From CAZLGM01 sp964623625 (GTDB taxonomy: Bacteria; Desulfobacterota; Desulfobulbia; Desulfobulbales; Desulfocapsaceae), in contig CAZUUJ010000084.1 in assembly GCA_964623625.1 (NCBI GenBank), positions 1 through 14,073 on the forward strand: 14,073 nt of DNA, read 5' to 3'. The position numbers and the translations under genes are program-made. Within the stretch, counting starts at the first letter, position 1; every line of letters begins with the position of its first letter. The notes under the pieces were generated by a model, which was given only the letters and a program-made list of their open reading frames with translations, made no database searches and had not been told where the DNA came from. This document shows, in pieces, positions 7,812 to 14,073 of this stretch.

Positions 7812-8717
7812 TTATAATCCAACTCGGCCCAGTAACCATGTGAGCATAAAAACCAAAACACATGGTCCAACAATCAATGCCAGGACAATCTTACGGTTGA
7901 ATGTGGCGATATACATTCCGATTAGTTTAAGATCCACCATTGGACCAATACTAATAAATGCAAGTTTTGAAGCAGCTGGAAATGTTTGAAAGGATGCGGC
8001 TACAAAAGCATCGGCCTCTGAACAGATTGACAAAAGGATTGCCAGAATCATCATTCCGATGATGGACAATTCAAGGCTGCCACTGAAAAAAGACATGATG
8101 TTTTCAGGTAACAAGGTTTTAAAAGCAGCCGCTGCCATAGCTCCAATGATAAGGAACTTCCCCATGTCCATGAATTCCTGAGCGGCGTGAATCATAACGG
8201 ATTTTATTTTATGAACGAATGGCTCTTTAGGATGATCATGGTGATGCAGATGCCCTGTATGACAACAATCGGTTATGTTAGGTAAAATAATCTCGGAGCT
8301 ACAAAAAACGTTCTTCGACCTTCTGGCATAAAGACCAACTGCCGCTGCGACCAGTACTGCCAGAAGAACACGGGCCAATACCATTGTCAGACTTCCGCCA
8401 AAGGCAAGATAGGTTGATGCTAAAACAACAGGGTTAACGATCGGAGCAGAGAGCATATAGGCAATCGCGATAAAGGGAGGCACTCCTTTACGCATCAAAC
8501 GGCGGACGATTGGTACCACACCACACTCACAGGTGGGCAAGATAACACCTGAACTGATTCCTACAGCAAGCCCACCTGCTATGCTTTTTGGAATATATCG
8601 TACTAAACGCTCGGTTGAAACAAATACTTCAATTGTTGCCGAAAAAAGCGCACCAATAATGAGAAAGGGCATCGCCTCAATAAAGATTGCCGCCACTATG
8701 GCGGAAAATATATTCAA
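7812..8717 (-). CDS. UPF0718/ArsP_1-family permease with a Cys/His-rich cytoplasmic loop
   Basis: This 301-residue inner-membrane protein has about eight hydrophobic segments in two halves. It shows the family's cysteine motif PTCECGVVPIVRRL (CEC at 63-65), the conserved MLSAPIVNPVVL, and in the second half ICSEADAFVAASF followed by SIGPMVDLKL. Members include ArsP (organoarsenical efflux) and B. subtilis YcgR, which pairs with YcgQ as here. Between the halves lies a loop with CCHTGHLHHHDH (151-162), suggesting metal binding. The substrate is unknown. Transport of a metal, metalloid or organometallic compound is an inference. The frame offers TTG at 8715-8717 as the first usual start, but no Shine-Dalgarno fits it. 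A strong GAGGAAA at 8741-8747 is seven bases before an in-frame ATC at 8733-8735, which would add six residues (initiator, then STFET). The gene is followed ten bases later by the TIGR03943 partner. Confidence 0.85.
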   Translation of the reverse strand: MNIFSAIVAAIFIEAMPFLIIGALFSATIEVFVSTERLVRYIPKSIAGGLAVGISSGVILPTCECGVVPIVRRLMRKGVPPFIAIAYMLSAPIVNPVVLASTYLAFGGSLTMVLARVLLAVLVAAAVGLYARRSKNVFCSSEIILPNITDCCHTGHLHHHDHPKEPFVHKIKSVMIHAAQEFMDMGKFLIIGAMAAAAFKTLLPENIMSFFSGSLELSIIGMMILAILLSICSEADAFVAASFQTFPAASKLAFISIGPMVDLKLIGMYIATFNRKIVLALIVGPCVLVFMLTWLLGRVGL

Positions 8718-8771
8718 TGTTTCAAAGGTGCTGATAGTTCTTTCCTCAAAAAAGTTGTGTTTATATTTTTT

Positions 8772-8789
8772 ATCAACAGATCTGTTGAT
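8772..8789. promoter_or_regulatory. 18-base perfect palindrome, candidate operator of the permease operon
   Basis: The sequence ATCAACAGATCTGTTGAT is its own reverse complement over 18 bases with no spacer. It lies about 37 bases upstream of the ATC and 55 bases upstream of the TTG candidate start of the permease gene, in an AT-rich stretch where a promoter would be expected. Dyads with ATCAA and TTGAT ends are reminiscent of sites bound by ArsR/SmtB-type metal sensors, but no such regulator gene is in this window, so the regulator is unknown. Confidence 0.45.
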
Positions 8790-9285
8790 TGCTTAGCCTG
8801 ATTCCAACCCTCAACTTTTTCCGTTAGACCATCATATCGATTGGACAACGGATCAAGGAAGTACCGGTTCAGTTGGATGAGTTAACGTTTAGATATCACC
8901 TGCCTTCGCAAACCGATCTTGGCAAAGCAAGACAAGCTTTATCTGATAACCATTTCCCGGACTTGAAATCCTACGGTTTAGGCTCGATGAGTCTGAGATC
9001 GCTGGCTGGTACCCCATCAATATCGGCAGTCGTTATAGACCCGAGTTAAGAAATATACTCCAAACCTACAAGTGTATTACCGCTTGTTGTTTAGCATAGT
9101 AATTGTTAATGTTTGCAAAGTCCTTTCTGACTTATTTTATAAGATAAATCAACCAATTCAGCACATATCAGGAAACAAAGGAATTTCTTTTTTCAAATAG
9201 TGCTTTTCATTTATTTCCCGAGTTTCTTCAAATAAACATTACAACGCTGATAGTTCAACCAGCGATGTATAATGGGATTTGAATT
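8790..9285. other. Long intergenic region with a start-less open frame
   Basis: No confident gene lies here. On the plus strand 8828-9046 is open for 73 codons, bounded by TAG (8825-8827) and TAA (9047-9049), with no ATG or GTG near its beginning. The translated text looks protein-like (KEVPVQLDELTFRYHLPSQT) and may be a gene remnant. From 9050 to 9285 the sequence is AT-rich and is the likely promoter region of the parvulin gene: TATAAT at 9268-9273, a short inverted repeat CGCTG/CAGCG at 9245-9249 and 9260-9264, and GGGA eight bases before its ATG. A matching -35 box with standard spacing is not obvious. Confidence 0.35.
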
Positions 9286-10140
9286 ATGATTTTTTTGCAA
9301 AAAATAATACGTGAACCACTTTTTCATTTTCTCATGATAGGTTTGACATTGTTTTTCATCTTTGACATGACGGTATCAATAGATAGCGATACCAATAATT
9401 CAAAACTGACCATCAGCAAACAACTCCAGACCAGATTAGGTCTTCAATTTGAAACTACTTGGAAACGTAAGCCCACAGATACTGAGCTATCCAATTTAAT
9501 TAATAAATATCTTCGCGAAGAAGTTCTCTATCGTGAGGCTGTTTTGCTTGGCCTTGATCGGAATGACACCGTTATTCGTCAGCGCTTACGGCAAAAAATG
9601 GAATTTTTAATGGAACCGGCCGCAAGTCTTCTCAATGTGAGCGACCAAGAATTAAAAACATACTTTAAGCAAAATATCGATCAATATATCCTACCGCACA
9701 AGGTGTCATTTGTTCAGGTCTACTTAGGAGAACAACCAGATAACAGGCTCATCGAATCTGTGCAGGACAAACTTTCAAAGAAAATCACCCTTGAAGAGGC
9801 TGAACAATTGGGGAAGACAAGCCTGCTCCCATACCACACCCCTCTACAATCAAAAGAAAAAATAGAACAAACATTTGGCAATAGATTTGGTGCAGCACTC
9901 ATGTCATCGACCAGCAACAGTTGGGTAGGGCCGGTATCATCTACCTATGGAGTTCATTTTCTCTACATTCTAAACAGAAGTGTTGCAACACGACCCGAGT
10001 TCGAGCAGGTACGCAGCAAGGTGTTGAAAGACTGGCGGTACCAAAAAATAAAGGAGGCAAAAGAGCAGCAACTGCAAACACTTTTGAAGAAGTATACTGT
10101 TGTAATTGAGCCACAGGATGAGAGACAACCGGATGAGTAA
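9286..10140 (+). CDS. Membrane-anchored parvulin-type peptidyl-prolyl isomerase/chaperone
   Basis: The 284-residue protein has one N-terminal helix (about 13-31) that would anchor it in the inner membrane with the rest in the periplasm. A charged helical SurA-N-like chaperone region follows (about 40-130; TELSNLINKYLREEVLYREA is characteristic). A PpiC/Rotamase_2-type domain (about 132-235) ends in WVGPVSSTYGVHFLYI. Parvulins speed prolyl cis-trans isomerisation and help exported proteins fold. The His expected in the first strand of the fold is replaced here (SFVQVYL, Gln144), while the later His (His224 in YGVHF) is kept. Catalysis may therefore be weak and the chaperone role more important. 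GGGA lies eight bases before the ATG. Its stop codon overlaps the start of the HupE-family gene by 8 bases, so the two are translationally coupled. A role in folding the HupE protein or nearby exported proteins is inferred from context. Confidence 0.85.
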   Translation: MIFLQKIIREPLFHFLMIGLTLFFIFDMTVSIDSDTNNSKLTISKQLQTRLGLQFETTWKRKPTDTELSNLINKYLREEVLYREAVLLGLDRNDTVIRQRLRQKMEFLMEPAASLLNVSDQELKTYFKQNIDQYILPHKVSFVQVYLGEQPDNRLIESVQDKLSKKITLEEAEQLGKTSLLPYHTPLQSKEKIEQTFGNRFGAALMSSTSNSWVGPVSSTYGVHFLYILNRSVATRPEFEQVRSKVLKDWRYQKIKEAKEQQLQTLLKKYTVVIEPQDERQPDE

Positions 10141-11167
10141 AACATTGTCTCGTTTGCGCGAACCTTATATCATATCACTCTTGATATATTTTCTGTTGGT
10201 GCCAACCATTGTTTTTTCCCACCAGCTTGAACCGGGCTTCTTAGATATTATCGAAAAGCATAACGACCGGTATGCTGTCACCTGGAAAGTCCCACAGGTA
10301 AAGGGCGCACCGATGTCAATAGAAGCTATGCTGCCCTCCAACTGTCTTCCCCCCTCTGCGCCAAACTTGATGTACTCAGGTTTTGCCTTTTCTGCAAAAT
10401 GGGAAAGTATCTGTCAAGGTGGGATTGAAGGACGCACCATCAGAATAGATGGACTTGACCGCACCGCTACAGATGTTTTGGTTCGTTATCAATCTGATAA
10501 CAGCTCAGTGGTCACCATACGTTTAACACCGGAGCACTCTGAAAAAATCCTGCCCCACGACCCTGAGTTCTGGGATGTTGCTAAAACCTATTTATTTCTG
10601 GGGGTAGACCATATTCTGAAGGGGATCGACCATCTATTATTTGTGCTCGCACTTATCATCCTGGTCAGATCGAATTGGAATTTAATCAAAACAATCACCG
10701 CTTTCACCGTTGCCCATTCAATCACCTTATCAGCAGCCTCATTAGGGTATATCCATGTCTCCATACCTCCTGTTGAGGCTATAATAGCCCTGTCAATCGT
10801 TTTTCTGGCTGTGGAAATTGCAAAACGACAGAAAGGTCATTTACGGCTCACAGAGAAGAAACCCTGGCTGATTGCGTTTCTATTCGGGTTACTCCATGGC
10901 CTGGGGTTTGCCAGTGCTCTGGCTGCCACAGGTCTTCCTCAAAATGAAATTCCTGCCGCCCTGCTGACATTTAATATTGGTGTGGAATTAGGGCAACTGC
11001 TCTTTATATTTATTATTCTTATCTTGGCCAAGAGCTGCCTGATGGTGAACCGACATCTACATTTAGGGCAGCGCACTTTACAAATTGGACTTACGGCAAC
11101 CAATTACACCATTGGCGGGGTAGCTGCATACTGGTTCATTGAGCGAGTTGCCGGGTTCTGGACTTAA
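10133..11167 (+). CDS. HupE/UreJ-family membrane protein with an N-terminal extracytoplasmic domain
   Basis: This 344-residue protein matches the HupE/UreJ_2 group. A signal peptide (about 1-29, cut before HQLEPGFL) leads into an extracytoplasmic domain of about 115 residues (YAVTWKVP, DGLDRTATDVLVRY). At least six membrane helices then follow from about residue 150. The membrane part has the His motifs of the family: FLGVDHILKGIDHLLFVL (154-171), AHSITLS (194-200) and LLHGLGFA (253-260). Smaller HupE/UreJ proteins transport nickel or other divalent metals, and these His residues are the likely ligands. The substrate of this longer group is not established. The ATG at 10133 is chosen because it gives a compact signal peptide and overlaps the parvulin stop by 8 bases. 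ATG at 10118 and TTG at 10106 are also in frame. It converges with the barrel gene at 11235, with 67 bases between them and no strong terminator. Confidence 0.85.
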   Translation: MSKTLSRLREPYIISLLIYFLLVPTIVFSHQLEPGFLDIIEKHNDRYAVTWKVPQVKGAPMSIEAMLPSNCLPPSAPNLMYSGFAFSAKWESICQGGIEGRTIRIDGLDRTATDVLVRYQSDNSSVVTIRLTPEHSEKILPHDPEFWDVAKTYLFLGVDHILKGIDHLLFVLALIILVRSNWNLIKTITAFTVAHSITLSAASLGYIHVSIPPVEAIIALSIVFLAVEIAKRQKGHLRLTEKKPWLIAFLFGLLHGLGFASALAATGLPQNEIPAALLTFNIGVELGQLLFIFIILILAKSCLMVNRHLHLGQRTLQIGLTATNYTIGGVAAYWFIERVAGFWT

Positions 11168-11234
11168 AGCCTACCCTGCAACCGGTAAACAGTATTCTGA
11201 CGAATCCCATGCTTCAAAATGTTTCGCAAACACG

Positions 11235-12164
11235 TTAAAATGACTTTGACAACTTGATACGAAACAGATCATCATCGTACCCGTCTGTGTCACTCATTAC
11301 TGTCTTCCCATAGTTAAATTGTACACTGAAACCATGCGGTAAATACGCTCCGACGGTAAAGCCCACCCCTAATTCCTCGGTGTCATTCTCTGCATCTACT
11401 CCATCTGTAACAGTCGACCCGATAATGGTGTATACAGCATCTAAAGAGCCCCAGAAGTACTTATTAAAGTCGTGGGTCAGGTTTGCCTCTAAGACATATA
11501 TGGGGTTCTGCTCCAACTGATCACCACTACTGATGTCATTATTATCTCCATACAATGTTACCGAGGGGGTCAATTCAAATGAACTGACTTGACCCGGCAA
11601 CAGCCCTTCACCGAAATGGTAGGAGAAAACCGCCCCTAACTGCAGCGCCCAACGGTTGGCTCCCAGGTTAAACATGTCATCCGAATCATATTTGCCGATA
11701 GGTACCGTTAATTTTCCCAACAGGCCAAAACCAAACCCCGGTTTAAATTGAGCAAACTCTTTAGCAGTCATTGCCGGAGCCCCTGTTAATCCGATTACGG
11801 CACCAAGCACCAGATCACCAATACCTGAGGTCTCGGCTTCTCTCGAAGTATTAATCAATTCTCCGGTAACCTCACCCACTGGCAGTATGGCGAAAACACC
11901 CAAAGTCCTATCACTTACTTCAAAAAGGCGCGAATACTGTACAGCCAGCATATTTATTGTAATTCGTGCTGCCGGTTCAAACGGACTTCCATCGACATTG
12001 AAACTGGAATTTTGATGGATCGGCATCAGGTTGATACTGTTGGTACCAATAGGTCCGACCTGATACGCCCTTGGTCCGTCACCCACCCCCGCATATGTAA
12101 CACTTGACGTGACACTTAGAACAAGTGCCAAAAAGAATCCTATCGGTAATTTAACTCGTTTCAT
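11235..12164 (-). CDS. Exported outer-membrane beta-barrel protein, Phenol_MetA_deg-like transporter
   Basis: The 309-residue protein has a standard signal peptide (1-25, cut after TYA) and a body of alternating amphipathic strands. Motifs include GPRAYQVGPIGTNSINLMP, GIGDLVLGAVIGLTG, FKPGFGFGLLGKLTVPIG and LGVGFTVGAYLPHGFSVQF. It ends in FRIKLSKSF, with the terminal Phe typical of outer-membrane barrels. This fits the Phenol_MetA_deg/transporter family, predicted outer-membrane pores whose substrates are mostly unknown. AAGGGG lies six to seven bases upstream of the ATG. The gene lies 112 bases after the DUF3604 gene on the same strand, with a stem-loop between them, so both may share a transcript. 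It is distinct in sequence from the other barrel at 4273-5082. Confidence 0.75.
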   Translation of the reverse strand: MKRVKLPIGFFLALVLSVTSSVTYAGVGDGPRAYQVGPIGTNSINLMPIHQNSSFNVDGSPFEPAARITINMLAVQYSRLFEVSDRTLGVFAILPVGEVTGELINTSREAETSGIGDLVLGAVIGLTGAPAMTAKEFAQFKPGFGFGLLGKLTVPIGKYDSDDMFNLGANRWALQLGAVFSYHFGEGLLPGQVSSFELTPSVTLYGDNNDISSGDQLEQNPIYVLEANLTHDFNKYFWGSLDAVYTIIGSTVTDGVDAENDTEELGVGFTVGAYLPHGFSVQFNYGKTVMSDTDGYDDDLFRIKLSKSF

Positions 12165-12224
12165 TTTTTCCCCTTCTTTGAACTCGTTACTTTTTTATAA
12201 GACGCATCATTACATGTTAGTGTC

Positions 12225-12268
12225 CATCCAGAAATAAGAAGCGAGGAGAAAAAGGTCATTTCTGGATG
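12225..12268 (-). other. Intergenic stem-loop between the DUF3604 and barrel genes
   Basis: CATCCAGAAAT (12225-12235) is perfectly inverted as ATTTCTGGATG (12258-12268), giving an 11-bp stem with a 22-base loop. It begins nine bases after the DUF3604 stop codon in transcription order and lies about 60 bases before the barrel start. No T run follows the stem, so it looks more like an mRNA processing, stability or partial attenuation element than a standard intrinsic terminator. Confidence 0.45.
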
Positions 12269-12276
12269 AGCACAAG

Positions 12277-14037
12277 TTAGTTTGGCTGGTACCAGATTGG
12301 AGATGAATAGGCACGTTCCTGAATTATCTTGGGTGCCTTTTCAGGTATATCACCTCCGTATCGATACGCGTCATACGTTGTCCACCGTGGTGTTGGTATT
12401 TCAAGCACCCGTACATAGTAGAACGCTCTTTGGTTCGACTTGAAATCGGGGTCTGTCCATACCGTTTGGAGTTCAGCCGCGCCTATGGAGTTGCTCCATG
12501 TAGCAGTGGCCACATCCACCGTATTACCAACAGTAGGCAACTTACCGTTTTTCTTTATTTTCCGCTCACCTGACCAGGCGACATTGTAGATCTTCTCCTG
12601 AGTTTCTCCCTTGTCATCAACCCACCCCTTCACAACCTGGATGCGGTCAAGATTAGCCCCCAAGGGATCACGCAAGGCGGCAATCATAAACTGAGGCCCC
12701 TTCACCTTCTTGGGCATTTTTTTTAGGCTGCCACCCATCGGCACACCCTTTTTGTAGCCAACATTTTCAATTGGTCGATTATTCAAATCTTTTTTACCAA
12801 AATCCCAGCCACCAAAGAACCGAAGCGTTATTCTCGGGCCGGTTGTTCCATAAACCTCTTTACGCTGCAAAGCGTCAAAAATAGCTTCACGGGTGTTTTC
12901 GGTCGCCCAGACTGCCGCCAAACCTGACGCTGATGTTTGCCAGTTCATCAGCATTCCATCACCAACTTTCTTCAGTTCGAAATGACTCCGTTTCGAACTG
13001 GGTTCATCGGTGGAGTTTTTGCCAAAAAAATTCTCCTCTTCTGCAGTTGCAAGAGATGTATGAGAGTCTGTTGAACCGATAAGACCAAATTTATATGGGT
13101 TTGTACCTAATCGTTTTTCGATAAGTAAACCCCGCTTGAGAGCCTCACGGGCATACTCACCAGCAAGCATATGATCTTCTTTGAGTACTGTATTATCCAG
13201 GTTTGACATATCCCAGGTTTCAAAGTCTGCAAATTCATCATCAGGGGATAGGAACGGGTGTGACTCGCTATCCCCTTTGATCTGAGTAACTTCATACAAG
13301 GGCTCTAAACGTATACGCTGTTCAACATAGGCTTTATCAAATTTTCGCCCATTCCATTGCGCTTCCAGCGGAAACATGATCCCATTGGACAAATTGCCGT
13401 TGTGGGGGATGGCAAGTATCTTTCCACCGGTATCTTTCTCATAATTTTCCATATACTTCCACAAATCTCGAGGATCGGGGCTGCCCGCTGGCGGAGTCAT
13501 TGTAAACGGTTCGACCTGAAGTGCCCGCTTTGCTCCGTCACGCAGAATAACAACACGATGCATATTGTTCCCATTGATCAATGATGTCCACTCAAAGCCG
13601 ATTAAAGTGGTAAATCGTCCTGGTTCATTAAACGCTTCTGCATCAGCAACACATTTTTCCCAAAGACTCTTGTAGTTTTCAGACCCAGGGGAATACATTG
13701 CCATCAGTTTTTTATCGACCTTGCCTGATGAAAATGTGCTTACTAAGTCAACTTTTGCTTCAGTAGCAGCAGCCCCACCGGCAACCAGACCTTTATTCCA
13801 TCTTTGTACCTGCTCAAACTCCATCACTTCTGGATCACCTTCCAGTATATCACCAATGAGTCCCATTCCATCTGAATGATCAGCAATCATCAACCAATCC
13901 AGTGGTTTGGATAGTTTTGCAGGTCTGCCAAGAGATGATTTGACTTCTTCACCACGGGCAAAACGATAGGCCATTTCCGGTGGAAGCCTATCCCCTGCCA
14001 GGCCAGCATCGGTGGACAAACTAGTACCATGTAACAT
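12277..14037 (-). CDS. DUF3604 family protein (PHP-like), apparently truncated at its N-terminus
   Basis: The 586-residue frame covers most of DUF3604, a family related to PHP-type metal-dependent hydrolases with no settled substrate. Likely metal-binding motifs are ADHSD (52-56), IPHNGN (210-215), KGDSESH (254-260) and GSTDSHT (321-327); the block RLPPEMAYRFARGEEV is also typical. Full-length members have a signal peptide and then a GDTHLHTS-type motif. Here the frame opens directly at MLHGTSLSTDAG, with a TAA immediately before the ATG. In another frame just upstream, codons reading KAEKTLSELINV run up to the same point, as if a short segment including the first metal-ligand motif had been lost and the frame shifted. 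No signal peptide remains on this frame and no good ribosome-binding site precedes the ATG. It is therefore either a pseudogene, a sequence error, or a gene using an unusual start. The gene is followed by the barrel gene on the same strand. Confidence 0.75.
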   Translation of the reverse strand: MLHGTSLSTDAGLAGDRLPPEMAYRFARGEEVKSSLGRPAKLSKPLDWLMIADHSDGMGLIGDILEGDPEVMEFEQVQRWNKGLVAGGAAATEAKVDLVSTFSSGKVDKKLMAMYSPGSENYKSLWEKCVADAEAFNEPGRFTTLIGFEWTSLINGNNMHRVVILRDGAKRALQVEPFTMTPPAGSPDPRDLWKYMENYEKDTGGKILAIPHNGNLSNGIMFPLEAQWNGRKFDKAYVEQRIRLEPLYEVTQIKGDSESHPFLSPDDEFADFETWDMSNLDNTVLKEDHMLAGEYAREALKRGLLIEKRLGTNPYKFGLIGSTDSHTSLATAEEENFFGKNSTDEPSSKRSHFELKKVGDGMLMNWQTSASGLAAVWATENTREAIFDALQRKEVYGTTGPRITLRFFGGWDFGKKDLNNRPIENVGYKKGVPMGGSLKKMPKKVKGPQFMIAALRDPLGANLDRIQVVKGWVDDKGETQEKIYNVAWSGERKIKKNGKLPTVGNTVDVATATWSNSIGAAELQTVWTDPDFKSNQRAFYYVRVLEIPTPRWTTYDAYRYGGDIPEKAPKIIQERAYSSPIWYQPN

Positions 14038-14073
14038 TTATAAGTTCGGATAAAGTTTTTTCAGCTTTATTCT
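14038..14073 (-). pseudogene. Probable displaced N-terminal coding segment of the DUF3604 gene
   Basis: Read on the minus strand, the last 36 bases encode NKAEKTLSELINV in a frame that continues a few codons and hits TAG inside the annotated start region. In DUF3604 proteins, a short leader ending in a sequence like NV-Y-F-G-D-T-H normally joins directly to LHTS. The match to the position where the intact frame resumes (LHGTS) suggests this is the original leader, put out of frame. The window ends before any signal peptide could be seen. Confidence 0.3.

Noticed and set aside
7802..7873. TTG start extending the DUF1980-FAS1 protein by 24 residues
   Set aside because: It overlaps the permease coding region by 62 bases and would place a polar, non-family segment before the first membrane helix.
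10106..10132. TTG or ATG starts upstream of 10133 for the HupE-family gene
   Set aside because: They lengthen the signal peptide n-region with a polar segment inside the parvulin gene; the 8-base overlap start is the usual coupled arrangement.
11168..11234. Bidirectional terminator between the HupE and barrel genes
   Set aside because: Only a 5-bp hairpin (TGTTT/AAACA near 11220-11232) is visible, with no adequate T run, so it is not called.
1..14073. CRISPR arrays, tRNA or rRNA genes, insertion sequences
   Set aside because: I saw no regularly spaced repeats, no tRNA-like cloverleaf, no rRNA segments and no recognisable transposase with terminal repeats.

Overview
This window carries ordinary bacterial coding sequence with Gram-negative envelope features: cleavable signal peptides, two predicted outer-membrane beta-barrels, a lytic transglycosylase and a periplasmic parvulin. 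Base composition looks moderate to slightly AT-rich by eye. The gene families would fit a marine or sediment proteobacterium or Desulfobacterota member. That placement is an inference from gene content only. I see no rRNA, tRNA, CRISPR array or recognisable insertion sequence.

Left edge (1-617): an open reading frame enters from outside the window and runs to 286, with one in-frame TAG. It is probably the tail of an unrecognised gene or a decayed one. Noncoding sequence follows. An MltF-type lytic transglycosylase (618-2084, +) then meets a long minus-strand run tail to tail.

Centre (2092-8717, all minus strand; transcription order is right to left): a UPF0718/ArsP-like permease with a Cys/His-rich loop; its usual partner, a TIGR03943/DUF1980 protein, here carrying an extra C-terminal fasciclin (FAS1) domain; an unrecognised 454-residue exported protein; a MetA-like outer-membrane barrel; a PsiE-family membrane protein; and a membrane receptor-like protein joining a dCache sensor to a cytoplasmic AlbA_2 (Schlafen-type) domain. 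The first two are almost certainly co-transcribed. The others are spaced 40-147 bases apart and may form one or more transcription units. An 18-base perfect palindrome lies just upstream of the permease and is a good operator candidate.

Right part (8790-14073): a 490-base stretch without a confident gene contains a start-less open frame. It is followed by a plus-strand pair, parvulin-type isomerase and HupE/UreJ-family protein, overlapping by 8 bases. These converge on a minus-strand pair, a DUF3604 protein and a second MetA-like barrel, separated by a stem-loop. The DUF3604 gene appears damaged at its 5' end: the conserved first metal-binding motif is missing, and a plausible leader lies in another frame just upstream.

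Nothing here is a proven new system. The strongest candidates for a second look are the DUF1980-FAS1 fusion with its metal-binding permease partner and palindrome, the dCache-AlbA_2 receptor, and the parvulin/HupE/barrel/DUF3604 neighbourhood.
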